38,904 nt of DNA from Setaria digitata (GCA_003640385.1 RCAB01000554.1:1-38904), one strand, 5' to 3'. Numbered from the stretch's first letter, positions 23,461 through 36,005 are shown. Numbers and translations are program-made. Notes: generated by a model from the sequence alone, not told the origin.

Positions 23461-24770
23461 AAGAAAGAACAGAAAAAACAAGAAAAAAAAATAAATGGAA
23501 ATCAAAAAAAAAAGAAGAAATAAAAAACAGAAAAAAAGATAAAAAAATAAAAAATGAAAAAAAAAAGAAGAAAAAAGAAAAAATACAAAAAACTTTCAAA
23601 AAAATGAAAAAAAAAATGGGTTAAATACTATTTCTTTGTTCTGTCACTTTTTGTGTTCTCAACCTTTTTTGTTCTTGTTAATTTACACGTTTTGTTTTCC
23701 TTGCGTAACTTAACGTAACTGTGCTAATAAACAAGATTTTGTCAGATTCAATCCAATATATTTATTTGATAATTTTGGTAGAAATGAGTTTTTTTTAATG
23801 TTCAAATGATTATAAAAAAATTGGTGTTTTTCCTTCTTTTATAACTTTTTTCCTGTTTGTGATTATTTCGTGATGTTGTACACTTTCACTTTATTAATAT
23901 TTCTTCGTTTGTTTATAATTTTCAAACACTGCATTTCTTTTTGCATTTTTTTTTTCATTGCTTACATACTTTTTTAATAAGAAGAAAGAAGGAAGAAAAA
24001 AGTAAAGTGAAAAGAACGAAAAAAAACTCAACAAAATGAAATAAAAAATGAAAAAAAAAGATAAAAAGATGAAGAAACGATAATACTGATAAAAAAAAAA
24101 AGAAAAAATACAAAAAGATAAAATGAAAAAAAAGAAGTTAGAAGAAGAAAAAGAGTGAAAAAAAATCCAAATAATGTTTCTTTGCGCACTTTTTGTGTTT
24201 TCCATTTTTTTTGTTCATGTTAATTTGCATGTCTTTTTAGCAGCGAATGTGTTATGATTTGTAACTGTAATATATTCGGTGATTTTTTTTTTTTTTTTTT
24301 GAAATTTTCTCCTTTTCTTGCATAACATATATGCTAACATATGCTAGAAAAAATAGGTTTGATATGTGTTCTCTCTTGGTTCCCTAAGTTTTCTAGGCTT
24401 TCATTTCCCGCTTTATTTTTTCGTATCGCGAACTTTTTGTCAAATTCAAATTAATTCGCTTCATAATTTTGAATGAAATACAAATTTTGAAAATAAAAAA
24501 ATTTTTTAAACTATATATCTTCAGGGTGTAATTTATTTAAATTCTGATATTATCATTTTTCTTTTCTCAACATTTCTTCATGTGTGAATAGTTTTATACA
24601 CCTTTTATCACTGTTTGTATTTATTTGTCGAAAAAAGGAAAAAATCATAAAGAAATCTCAAAAAAGTAAAAAAAAAAAAAGAAAGAGATGATGAAGATAG
24701 GAAAAATGAAAGAAAAAAGTAAAAGAAAGGAGCGAAAAAAATGAAAGCGCAGAAGAAAAAATAATGGAAA
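23461..24770 (+). repeat. Three purine blocks in a diverged long-period repeat
   Basis: A/G-rich blocks lie at about 23461-23620, 23975-24165 and 24630-24770. The first two are each followed by a similar segment: CTTTTTGTGTT, a short spacer, then TTTTGTTC, T/A, TGTTAATTT. That indicates a duplicated unit of roughly 540 bp that has diverged. Poly(T) runs follow. Open frames here are low-complexity only. Confidence 0.6.
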
Positions 24771-24837
24771 GATCTGTAATAATTTTGCTCCTTTCATTCT
24801 CTTGTTCTTCGTTCTGTTTTTTTTTTTTTTTTTTTTT

Positions 24838-26065
24838 TAATATGTAGCACTTATTTTGCATGCTTTTCAATTACCTCTTATAATTTTCTTAATATGCAGT
24901 AGCATTTACTTCGCCTCTTCTTTATTTTGCATGCATTTTACTTAATTTGTCTTTTCTGTTTTTTAAATATACACAACTTGTTCTGCATGTTTTTCTTTTA
25001 TTAACCTTATTAATCTATTAAATTTTTTTACAATTTAGATCTAGTTATTTTACGATTTCCTCGGTATGCTTCTTTTTTATTTTACCTTCTCTCATTTTTC
25101 AATATGTTGCATTTATTTTGTACGATTTTCCATTAAGCTACTATTCAATTAATTTACCTCTTCTTGTTTTATTTTTGTAGTATTTACTTTACATGTTTTT
25201 CCCTTACACTTGCTGTTTTTTATTTTCTTAATATGTACCATTTGCTTCGCATACTTTTCATTTAATTTACTTTCTTTTTTTATTTAAAAAAAAATCTTTG
25301 CCACTTTTTTTTGCATGTTTTTCTTTTATTTTTCTCTCCTTATATATAGAAAAATAAAATATATATATATATTTTCTTATTTTAATTCATAGCACTTTGC
25401 ACGATTTCTCATCCATTTACCTTTTCTTATTTTTTAAATTTTTACCACTTTCTTTGCATTTTTTTTTTTATTAATTTAGATTTTCCAACTTTTTAAAATA
25501 TATAGTATTACTTATTTTGCACGCTTTCCACTTAATTTGCCTTTCTTTATTGCCTTAAAATGTAGCATTTTTTACATTCTCTTTCATTGATTTTTTCCTG
25601 TTTTAATTTATAACATTTACTTTGCATGCTTTTCTCTTACATTTGCCGTTTTTTATTTTCTTAATATTTAGAGGTTTTTTTTTTTTTTTTTTTTTACATA
25701 CTTTTCACTTTACTTTACCTTTCCTTGTTTTCTTAATATGTAGCATTTATTTCGCATGTTTTTTTTCCCTAATTTTTCCAATTACCTTTTCTATTTTTTT
25801 TTAAAATATAGTAACACTTATTTTGCATCTTTTTTACTTAATTTACCTTTCGCTACTTTTTGTTATTTGCCATCTGTTTTGTTATTTTTCCCCTTAATTT
25901 TGCTTTTTATTTTATTTTTTTATTAACATATACGACTTGCTTTGCATGTGCTTCACCTATTTTACCTTTTCAAATTTTCTTAATGTATATTTTATTTTGC
26001 ATGCTTGCCAGCTAATTTACCTTTTCTTACATTATTTTATAGCATTTACTTTGCATGCTTTTTTC
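24838..26065 (+). repeat. Degenerate T-rich satellite, about 57-bp unit
   Basis: Around 20 imperfect copies of a T-rich unit follow one another. Each contains variants of AATATGTAGCATTTA, TTTGCATGCTTTTC and TTAATTTACCTTTTCTTA. Spacing varies with indels from about 55 to 75 bases. A small ATATAT insert sits near 25350. The array ends against the plus-strand terminal exon at 26.1 kb, so it lies in an intron or directly upstream of that gene. Confidence 0.75.
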
Positions 26066-26117
26066 TTTGAAATTATGCAGCTAAAAAATATGATGTCTGA
26101 AATGGTGGTGATTTTAG

Positions 26118-26214
26118 ATTCGCCACAAAAGATGCAAATAAAGAAGAGCTCTCAAGGTACCAAAAAATTGACTATGAACTGCGAAGGTTAATGATGATGC
26201 CGTTGCAATTATAG
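26118..26214 (+). CDS. Terminal exon of a plus-strand gene, unknown protein
   Basis: After an acceptor-like GATTTTAG an open frame (phase 2 entry) reads FATKDANKEELSRYQKIDYE, then LRRLMMMPLQL and a TAG at 26212-26214. The charged helical composition is typical of coding sequence and unlike the surrounding T-rich DNA. The frame is also open back to 26101, so the true acceptor is uncertain. An AATAAA lies 39 bases after the stop. Upstream exons could not be identified across the satellite. It could be the end of the 21.6-23.2 kb gene in another splice form, but the phases do not settle this. Confidence 0.42.
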
Positions 26215-26252
26215 CATGTGTTTAGCTGGCGAACTAAATGTGATCTTGAAGA

Positions 26253-26258
26253 AATAAA
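26253..26258 (+). terminator. Polyadenylation signal AATAAA
   Basis: AATAAA occurs 39 bases downstream of the plus-strand stop at 26212-26214, followed by an (AAT)n run. The position fits a nematode 3' UTR, though AATAAA is common by chance in such AT-rich DNA. Confidence 0.4.
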
Positions 26259-26281
26259 TAATAAATAATAATAATAATAAT
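26256..26281. repeat. AAT trinucleotide microsatellite
   Basis: Consecutive AAT/ATA units directly after the AATAAA motif. Confidence 0.85.
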
Positions 26282-26984
26282 CGTGAAAAGGTAACTTCAA
26301 ATTGAAACAAATTCTTTCTTGAAAATGATAAACTTCTAATTCCAAAAAAATTTTAAATAAGTGCTGTTGGATGAATATCTGTTCTTATATATACTTAATC
26401 ACGCATTTGATTACTTATTTTTATTTAATTAGATAAATTATTGTCCTGATATTGCTGTTAATACTTGATTTCATATCATTAAGGCATTAACATTGGGAAT
26501 GTTATATGAGAAAATTAGGGAGTTGTATTTAAATAGAAGAACTGATCAACTGATATTGTAGTTTGATAAGATCTTTTGCTTTAGATTAAGAATTAAACTG
26601 AACACTCAGAAATGATCATTGTGGTCATTAATGAATGAATGTCCTGATCATAAAAGAGTTAAAGAACAAATTCAATTATAATAACTAAGCTCATAATAAA
26701 GTGCCATATGCTCTCAAACAATGTGTTATCATTTTCATAGATTTTCTGTTATCACTAAAAATTTAATGCCATTTGATAAAAATTTTAAAGTGTGTATTAT
26801 GAAATGCACAAATTTCATTATGTTAATAAAGTTATATATGTAACTCGAAGATCAAAAATTAACGGGATATAATTCGTACTAAAGGAAGTGTTAAATAATA
26901 TATATATTAATAAATGTTAAACAATAGAGTTGTTAAATCAATATTATAAAAGTCAATCTAAGTAGTTGTGAGTAAATGAGTAAT

Positions 26985-27062
26985 GACATATATATATAAA
27001 GCATATAAGCTATATATATATATCTATCTATATATATATATATATATTTTATATATAAAATA
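26985..27062. repeat. TA-rich microsatellite cluster
   Basis: Three blocks of alternating TA separated by AAGCATATAAGC and CTATCTA. Both strands form TA hairpins. Confidence 0.85.
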
Positions 27063-27367
27063 TTCGAATTCTCAAAGTCAAATTAGCATCATGGCTATAA
27101 CTTGTCACGTTAATATCTATAGTGCTCCCTTCTTCGGAAAATATTAATTAATATGAAAATGAAGGAATAATTAGGTACTCGGTAAAAGATATGTTACGAA
27201 TAGTAACAGTTAATCTAAATAATAATTTTGTTAAGTATTCAATTACTTTGCATCACAGTAAACTGTTGAGAAATATTTTGTGAATTATTACAGTTTCAAG
27301 TTCTCAAAAAGGATCTTTCTTCAAGTTAGATCCTTCATGTTTCCTTAATTTAATTTTCATATAGCAG

Positions 27368-27523
27368 AAAGCAGCAAATGAAATTCTGTCTAATACCGCG
27401 CATGAAATCAAAAGAAAAGTTAGTTGCTTTTGGTCGTACCTACAAAAGACAATAAGTTGGTTATCAGCGAATTTCAGACATCAAATTAACTTACTAAAAG
27501 TTCTTAAACTTAAAACTACTTAA
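27368..27523 (+). CDS. Candidate exon, unknown protein
   Basis: A T-rich acceptor (TTTTCATATAGCAG) is followed in phase 0 by 51 open codons to a TAA: KAANEILSNTAHEIKRK, then VSCFWSYLQKTISWLSANFR, then a Leu/Lys-rich end. A possible donor AAA|GTTAGT follows the first 17 codons. Composition suggests an amphipathic helix. No start exon was found. Confidence 0.3.
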   Translation, partial: KAANEILSNTAHEIKRKVSCFWSYLQKTISWLSANFRHQINLLKVLKLKTT

Positions 27524-27529
27524 AAGTTC

Positions 27530-30500
27530 TATTGTTTGTAGCAACTTTGAAATTTTTATGTTTTATTTATTACTGTTTCATTATTTTAATACTAGCCTAA
27601 AAAAGGCCTTTGGACGCTGTAAATTGAAGATGGAATAAGAGTTTACTTTAGATTTAGTTTACTTCAAATGCATTACTGACTTTTTAGCACTTATTTTTGC
27701 CCTGACCGATACTGTAAATTAGAATCATAAATGTTAGAAGAGGAATGCTTAAGTTTAATTTGAATAAACTAGCTAATATTATCCTAAATAGGTACGGAAA
27801 GTTTGTTTCACCTGAGAAGAGAGATGATTTTCCTTATAAATTTTATTGATTCATTATAAATAGTATTGGAATAGGCAAAAAAATCCCTTAAATACTGATT
27901 TGATAGTGCAAACTCAGTTCAGTTGCTTATTTTTATTCTGTTTCATCATCCAAAATTTTCAAATCAATAGAATTTGACAAATTTGTCGTAATTTTCAAAC
28001 AAGCATTTTTAAATTTTATTTGTTTGTGCTGACAACTGTCTTCTAATTTCTCCTTCTAAGTTTGAATTTGAACTTAATATCACTTTTTCATATGTTAGAG
28101 ATAATAACACCCATAAGTGCAGTCTCAAGCTTTGACTTTTCGCTGTTCAACTAAATATAAGTTATGACTGATGCCATATCAATATAAAACAAGTCCATGC
28201 TAACCAATTTAGCATGCATTTTTTGTTCGATAATTTCCAACCATTGATTATTTGGAAAGAAACTGTAATCCGACTAGATTTTATTTTAAAGTTCATCACA
28301 ATGTGATGGAGATAACTATATGTGATAATTATATATCGATTTCTTTAAAATAACTTTTTAACAAGCTCTCTTATTAATAGGCATGGATTCAATCTATTAA
28401 AAAGATAGCTATATGTAAATTTTGCATAAATTAATTCCATTTTCTTTGAGAATGCTTCCATTTCTCAATTGTCGAAAAGAAGTCCATCCTTAGATAGCAA
28501 GCCAAGTAATACCGCACTTCTGTTAAACACAAAATCTGCTGCAAATTTCCTAATTATATCAAGGATTCCCTGTTCTTCTTTAGGTTAATCAAAAACTGCC
28601 ACCAAAGCTGCATCTATCCTCCACTGAATTCTAGCGTTCCAGTGCTGATTGATACAGAAATTTTCGCAACAGCTCCATCAGAGTTATACAAGGAAGTCAT
28701 TGTCAACCAGCGATTTAGTGATTAAATTTTAGCAAACCAGTATTTAACCTTAGGTTTGAAAATGGTTTGCTAATTTCTAAGCAATATCTTTGGGATACAA
28801 TATTGCAATTTATGTTATTCTGATTGGGGAGGCATTGCAAATATTATTCCCACTTAAATTCTCTATTTTTAACTGTTAGAATTAACAATAATTTGTTCGT
28901 CAGGTTCACTTAAGAATCGCTTCGTTGTTCGCTATTTCTGTCACCAGTTTACGCTATTTAATCCATCTCATTATCATATTATTGTTGTCATCACTGAAAG
29001 CTATCAGTATAATTTTCGCTAGCATATATAGCATTCCTATTGGAGTATTAAGGGTTAACAAATGACGATTTGACAGCGATGAAATTATAAGATTATTATA
29101 CTGATGATGCTGCAACAGTAAAAATACAGATTGAAAATGTGGAATCAGCGCTACGGCGAACCTCTATAATTTCACTGTACCTCTGCTAGGAAAAAGTCTT
29201 CTGGAACATTGAGCCACAAAACTGCTGAACAGAGTTCGGAACAGTTCCAAACCAGCAAATACTGGTGTTTATTAGTATAAAAAAATAGTGCCGAATTACT
29301 GAATTGAAAAAAACACCATTGGACAAAATTCCCAGTTTCAATCAAAACGAATTCATAGCTGTAACAGCAAAAGCAGAAAAAGAAGTGAACAGATAGAAAT
29401 AGCATGCATAAACCAGTACTTCCTTCAGCCGATATCATAAATCTCAAAAATATGCCAAGTTGGAAAATGTTTTTCGGCAGCTGACAAAGAAACAGAACTC
29501 TGAAATCTATGAGGTGAAACTGTATCAGTCATGTTGGTAGCGTATAAATGTACTCCCAGTACATAATTATCAAGAGGATTGTGTTCTTCACGCCTAACAT
29601 AGTTTCAAAATCTATCAGCAAGCTTTTTACGATGCTGCAGAGTTTGTTCATACCGGTGAACGCAAAAATATATTTTGAAAAGAGGAAAATATACTTACTA
29701 TTTGAAGTTTTATATTATTTTTGGTTAAAAAAAGACGTTATTTAGTGAAAATAATTATATATAAGTATTCTTGCCAAAAAAGGCTCAAAAAAAAAGAAAA
29801 ACCTTTGAGTGTGAATAAACACTTTCAAATTCAGTTAGTCTGCTGTTTTCTGATATTTCTAGACTCAAATATTTTGGTAGTATCTATACTCTTAAAGATT
29901 GTGTTTTTATAATTATCATAAATTATTACTAGTAAAGCTTTGCGATAGATGTTTGGGATTTGATTTTAAACATTTATTTTTTAAAAAAGACCTTTTATAT
30001 TGCATGGCCAAAAAGAAAATAGTTGCTACGAAAATTTTAATGAATTAGTTGAACAACACATTCAATTACATCTAAAAATATTTTGACATCGTGAAATACT
30101 AATAAATGAGACACTCTTTTAGAATTACATAATATGAAAAAAGATACAAGATACAATATTTGACTTAGGTACTGTATGAAGTGTATATATTGCAGGAAGT
30201 AACAAAACCAATTAAGTTTGTAATACGTGACCTACTTCATATGCCGGAAAATAGAATTCATAAGAAACAAATAAAAAAAAATGTTAATTTCCCTTTTTTA
30301 GCTATTTTATCAATTCCACTTATCTAATTTAATTTGCTACAAATAATTGTTCTTTAATGGAACAAAATTAGATACGCAGTGTTTATGTGGCACACACCAC
30401 TTGTGGAAAGGTTAAAATTTTTTTTAGTATAATTAAAAGAAAGCATTTTATTTTGTAATTTAAAACTTCATCCCTTTATTAATTAAACCACCAACTATTA

Positions 30501-32600
30501 AAAATACATCCTTTATCTCACTTCGCCCCAATTTTCTTAAGGGAAATTGTTATTCTTACCAAAAAATTCGTTGTGGAAATTTTCTAAAAAAGAAATAATA
30601 TATTCCGTTGACTAGTCTTGACCAGAACTGTTAATCTAAGGTTCGCTTCTCACTGTTTTTTTAAAGCTTAATCATTTAGATTATTTTAAAAATTTCTATT
30701 CCTTTTGCGATTTTTATGAAACAAATTTATTAACTTCATAAATCACAAAAATATTTAAATGAGCCCTCAATGATACCACTGTGATAGATATCATATGAAG
30801 ATAATGGTAGTGATTTGATCAGCTAGCGTATTGCTAACACCATCCCATTATTGAATCACGTCGCTTGTATGCATCTGGTTTCATTTGTTGTGGCTTGCTG
30901 AGCTTACACTACAATAATTACAACGTTGCAAGATTGATTTCATTCATTAGTCCCAATGGTTGAAATACTGATATTGAGACTGCTAAAATTAATTAACACA
31001 ATCCATCATAAATTAATAACACTTTCTTTATTTTATCCACTCAGTTTATCAAAGGAAAAAAGAAAACAATTCGTATGGTAATTAAATTAATCGAGAATTT
31101 AAAGAAAATAATCGAAACTAAGGAGTCGGACCAAATGGCAATTATTTAACTACGCCAAATATGTCAGCATTACAAACTAACTGTTAAAAGTCGTAGCATT
31201 CCTTATATACTAATCTAATGCATACGCATGCCTTCTGCAATAAATGCAAAACACAGCATGAAATGTTCCAACTGCGTTCACATCCTACCATTTTACTCCA
31301 ATTTCGAATATGACTTGTACTTCTTGCGGAGCAAATACGCTCCAGTTTCTATCTTTTAGTTACTCCCTATAAGATGGCCTTAATTCCTTTTTTAATAGCT
31401 ATCTACAATAATAATTATTTCTAAATATAATTTCGAGTCATTTTTTTCTCAGTATAAATAAAAATATCAAAAAAAAAAAAAAGAAAAAAAAACGACCTGC
31501 CCCTCCTGCCACAACGGTTCCTTATTTGATAGTTAAATTGTCATTTTTTGTTTGAACAAACGTAAATTAATAACCCAGATCTTAATTTCTACATTTCTTT
31601 ATCTGATTCAAATCCTTTAAAATCTCCATTAAAATCTTTATTTTGACTTGAGTTCTCTAGGACTGTACAGATGTTTTCGAATGCTTTAAATAAAATTATA
31701 ATTTTTTGTTCACGGTCACTCAGCTTCAATTATTTTCATCATTTCATCTCTTGCAAATTTTTGAGACTTCTCCCGCTCTTGGCAAACAACCGACGCCTGA
31801 AAGAGACCTTCTGAAGCAAAATTTTGGTATTACCACAACATCCTTATCCCACTTAACTTTTCGATTTTTATTAATTATCAGCGCTAATACCATTAATACC
31901 TTCTATTAATCCTCTAAGGGAAACCCTTATATTTTATTATTTTTTATCGATTAAGCTCTTACAATTAATAAACAAAAAAGAATCACCGCAAAGCAATCAA
32001 AAGTTGAAACTAGTGACTCATTGTTTTGTATGTAAGATAATCTGCTTTATAACGTACCGGAACATCACAAAAATCGTCTTTCTAATAGTTTTAAGACTAA
32101 TTAATAAGAGCTATTATCAATGTGGTAGGACTGTTTAGTAAAAGGATTCGTTACGTTTCCGAAAGATCATTATGACCACACAACTCAGATTACAGCACGG
32201 AACTGTTGATAGCACATTATAAATATCTTTTCTAAATCTTTTAGGAAGATTTATAAATACTCACAATCTTTTTACGAATAATTTAATTTCCGATTTCTTG
32301 ATAGAAATGTTTTTTCTGTTCCCTGTTTTTTTAAGACCCAAAGTTTCGTTTTAGTAAACAAATATGGAAACATATAAAAACTAAATTGAAAGTTTCATAC
32401 ATGTAAGGCAAAGAGTGATGATTAGGAGAAAATAATGGCGAAAGTAAAGGTTAGCAGTTGGTAACTGGCCATTTTAGACAAAAAATTATCTACAGTCTAC
32501 AGAAAATATAACGAAAACTTCGCTGCTAATTTAATTACAATACATTTGAAAAAAAAAAAAAAAAAAACTATTCTTCAATTATTTCTTTTGGAGTAAGAGT
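27530..32600. other. Large AT-rich region with weak fragments
   Basis: Short open pieces occur at 28576-28725 (plus, ending VPVLIDTEIFATAPSELYKE), 29190-29270 (plus, after CTCTGCTAG, TLSHKTAEQSSEQFQTSKYW, donor TTA|GTATAA), 29410-29490 (minus, after AGATTTCAG) and 31706-31909. At the last site plus (SPALGKQPTPERDLLKQNFG) and minus (VVCQEREKSQKFARDEMMKI after TCTCTTTCAG) frames compete. None can be chained to a second exon, so I do not call genes here. Confidence 0.3.
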
Positions 32601-32627
32601 TATTGCAGATGGGATGAAACACAATCT

Positions 32628-34418
32628 CTACAACGGATCGTTTTTAGGTCGATAGACGATATCCCTGTTCACTTCGTAGGCATGCTTTTCACCCGAACAT
32701 TCACTTGGCAAACTCAAACCATTTAGGTGCTCTGTTTCTTCTGGTCGAGCTAAAATGTTGTACTGAGAAAAATTATTGCCAAAATACACATGTATACACG
32801 ATTGCCTGCACAAAAATTGGATCTATGTAACAAAGTGTGAGATATGTTTTTTGGGAGTTAGATTACGCGAACTGTTGATCGGAAATTGTCGCATAATACA
32901 TATAGTGCTTAAAAGAGATGAAACTGACTACAGGAATACAAAGTATGCTTCAAGATGTTTATTTAAAAGACAAACCAATATAATCGAGCGCTGGCTTTCT
33001 TCTGATAATTTTATGCAGAAAACATTTTTCCCAACAGAGGCAGATTACGATAAGCACTGTTAGTAAAGCAAAAGTAATAATCAAACCGCTGGATAATACC
33101 GCCATTAAACTGAAACTGCCAACAAAAAAAAGAAGTTAATTAAAAGATTTAAATCAAAATTAATGATGAACTTTTAAAGGTACTTAACACTAGATGACGG
33201 ATGCGACAAGGTTTATTTTCCTTATGCTATTTTTCTCTTAAATTAGTATAGCTTTGTACAACAGAGAAACAAGTCAGTAAGTCTCGACAGTGTTTTACTC
33301 TGCCCAATTTCTCGCCCTAATGTATCTACAAGTATACAAGCACAGTGCATGTACAAGCTGATAGTTTTTGCTGATCACAAATTCGCTGCAATTGCGAAAT
33401 CTACTTCGTCCATTCTTGAAAAGACCTCCGAACTTAACGCGCCTCCATCACAGTCCTTTGATGACACAGAAGTTCTTTGACAATTAAATATTGATTTAAT
33501 ATCTTCCACATCACGAACAGATAGATATACTATGTCCAGCTTTCAAACTATATACTTGCATGGAATTGCCCTCATTGCGAAATAATTGAGGCAGTGCATC
33601 CGATGTGTATTAGGTCAGATACGCTGTTTTGGGTTTCATAATTAATGAAACTTTTATGAAGAGGCTGACAGTGAGGATCAGATGAATCAATCAAGTAAAT
33701 GAGAATGGGACAATAGAAGAATCAAAGCGAAAGATGAAAATGGTAATAAATGCAAGTTATATCATTGTCTGACACATCATCTAAAATTCCTCACCTGAAT
33801 GATTGCTTAGGGAAACCTAATGCTTATTTTTTTTCATTCGTTTTCTATCGTTATCGTTATTAAAATCGTTATTGCAATCAAAAATATCAGTACGGTTAGT
33901 CAGTAATGAGAAACAGTCGTCACTTACTGGTTCTCGAAAAATGTTGGTTCACGACAACAATTGAATTCAGGTGGGATGCAGCACCGATTCTCCTTTTCGC
34001 GATGAAGTTTTGTGGGGCAAACGTAAGTATCCACAAGTTCTTTTGTTTCTAGTGATTTTAAGCCACCACACTGAACTCGCTCTAGGGATTTAAAAGTTTT
34101 TAAGCATTTTCAATTGTCCCCGAAACTCTATAAACCAATTTTACCACTTCGCCCTGATAAGCATGGAATTTTAATCTTTAATTTTATTATTTAGAGGTGA
34201 TATTTTCTGAAATCTGAATGAGATTCAGCGAAAGATTATGAAAAAGGTTCGCCTAGAATTTAAATATATATAAATTGTAATATAATACAAATTTAAAACT
34301 GCACCGATTAATACTATAAAGAGAAAAACTTGGCAAAAAAGAAAGCATTACCAGCTTGGATACCAAAAAAAGAGCAAGAACAAATGCCAACAACGGCATA
34401 AATCGCTTGCTTCATTTC
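32628..34418 (-). CDS. Single-pass membrane protein with six-Cys ectodomain, Shisa-like
   Basis: Five exons keep phase throughout: 34418-34352 (ATG at 34415-34413), 34081-33928, 33115-32976, 32907-32867 and 32762-32628, giving 177 residues and a TAG stop. Residues 1-21 are a signal peptide (MKQAIYAVVGICSCSFFGIQ plus A). The ectodomain (22-77) has exactly six cysteines at 26, 43, 55, 56, 63 and 64, spaced C, CP, CC, CC. A transmembrane helix follows at about 78-100, then WEKCFLHKIIRRKP and a 75-residue cytoplasmic tail. A Cys-rich CC...CC ectodomain next to one helix is the arrangement of the Shisa-like (six-Cys single-TM adaptor) superfamily, whose members modulate receptors and trafficking. 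The tail shows no PPxY motif. Family assignment is by pattern only. The 41-nt exon 4 and the donor TTG|GTTTGT of exon 3 are the weakest parts. Confidence 0.7.
33379..33474 (-). CDS. Possible in-phase cassette exon of the Shisa-like gene
   Basis: Between exons 2 and 3 a 96-nt minus-strand segment is bounded by ATTGTCAAAG and GAATTT|GTGATC. Both ends are in phase 2, as the surrounding exons require. It reads TSVSSKDCDGGALSSEVFSR, then MDEVDFAIAAN. It would add 32 residues to the stalk between the Cys domain and the membrane helix. Both splice sites are weak, and the plus strand is open for 77 codons over the same bases, so this is only a possibility. Confidence 0.25.
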
Positions 34419-34432
34419 CTGAAAGCATAAAC
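34416..34432 (-). promoter_or_regulatory. Probable spliced-leader acceptor of the Shisa-like gene
   Basis: Minus-strand TTATGCTTTCAG|gaa lies directly before the ATG of the signal-peptide exon. As at the left-hand gene, only 3 nt separate acceptor and start, with no upstream coding exon needed. Confidence 0.55.
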
Positions 34433-34439
34433 AAAATAA

Positions 34440-36000
34440 CTGAAATTGAAAACCCTTAAACTTAGAGCCAAATCCTAAAAATAACGATCGGTGGACAAAA
34501 TGCATAAATAGATTTTACAGAGTCGAATTAAAAAAGAGCTACTTTTTCGGTTAAAGGATCGAACTTACGAATATATCACAAAAGATCAAATTCAGCCAAA
34601 AAAAAAGTTGGAAAAAAGTGATGTAGAAGTTCAAGTTAGAAAACTGAGTTAAATGTTATCTATTTAAAGCGCGATATTTCGCATAAAGAAAATGACAATT
34701 AATTGAATTTGTGACACAGTTCTACAGGAGAAATAGATTAAATGAAAAAGAAGAGGAGGTAAATGTGACAGCATCCATTCCGAGCTTTTTTGGAATGCAT
34801 CAGCATCCGATGGTCGTTGTCAATTGATTTCCACTATATAACAAATATTCCAATGACTGTATTGAAAACATAGGTGCAAATACTAATGGCTGTGAACGAT
34901 GAGTAGTGAAGTGTGACTGAATTCGGAAATCCTGAAGAATCTTTTCCTTAATATTTATGAAAAAATCAGTGGTATTAGCAAATTCCGGGTAAAAATACAG
35001 GAAAAATGCTGTCTCAGTTGCAAAGTAATTGGTAGAATTATTTTTTAAAAAAAGTTAAGATCGTTAAAATGACTGAAAAGCATGTGCTATTAATGATTAT
35101 TCATTATTCTTTCACCGTTTCCTTCCATTGTCAATTTTCTGCTTCGCAGAATTTCCGAAGTAGAAGACATGTCCTAGTAAGGTCGTTTTTACACAAAAAA
35201 ACATTTTTCACTTCAATCAATTTTAATTCTATTTAATTCCAAGAAATCTCAACCGAAAACAAAGGAAACTTCATTAGAAATCACATGAGGAAACAATTCT
35301 TTCCAGTGACTCATTTAATTACTTATCATTGGGATTGTTGTGAATTTATTTATCTTACAGGCCATGATAGCACTCTAATCAAATAACAAGCGCTTTCCAC
35401 AAAGTTATATTCAGGTGTTAAAAAACTGTCCCAGAAAGCACTAAAGCAGCCTAGTAAAAACTCAGGACTGGAAGGGAAGAAGTAAAAAGGAAGTTGATTA
35501 GAAGTCAACGTTATAAGGAAGCATAAAATGACGAATACATGGCGACTTTCTGCTCCTTTCACACATGAAACGAAATCCAAGAGAAAAGAGAAAAGACTGT
35601 TCGTAAAAAAGCATTATGTGAACCAAACGATATGTAAATGTATTTCTTCCCATCAACTGCAGCGTGTATTATACACTCGAGATTGTGGGATTTCGTAGTA
35701 ATAGGGCTAATTTATTAGAAAGAAAAGTTACAGCTGAATTATCCACCTATTGAAGAATGAGTAAACTTCCATCTCCAGTCCCTCTCTTTGGCTTCCTTCT
35801 TATTCTCTGAAGGAAGCTAATTTGAAACACAGCGCATAATAATTAAATTTGCGAGAAAACTCCAAAACCAAAGAATGAAATGATTTCTTGCATTCATTGG
35901 AGTGAAAAAAACTAAGGATTTCTCCTCGCAAAAGAGTCTTAATTTATTTTCTCCAGAAATTTTTACTTTTGAATATATATATATATGACTACTTATAGTT
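34440..36000. other. Region upstream of the Shisa-like gene, no supported gene
   Basis: It should hold the promoter of the minus-strand gene, but no motif is identifiable. A plus-strand fragment at 35350-35490 (ALSTKLYSGVKKLSQKALKQ and a Lys-rich end) follows an acceptor-like TTATATTCAG only in part and has no partner exon. Confidence 0.4.
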
Positions 36001-36005
36001 CTCCC

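Noticed and set aside
23894..24205. Phe/Ser-rich minus-strand open frame
   Set aside because: It is produced by a polypurine tract; composition is low-complexity only. The same holds for frames at 19382-19573 and 24658-24870.
31706..31909. Plus-strand open frame with SPALGKQPTPERDLL
   Set aside because: The minus-strand frame over the same bases also follows a good acceptor; strand cannot be decided from sequence alone.
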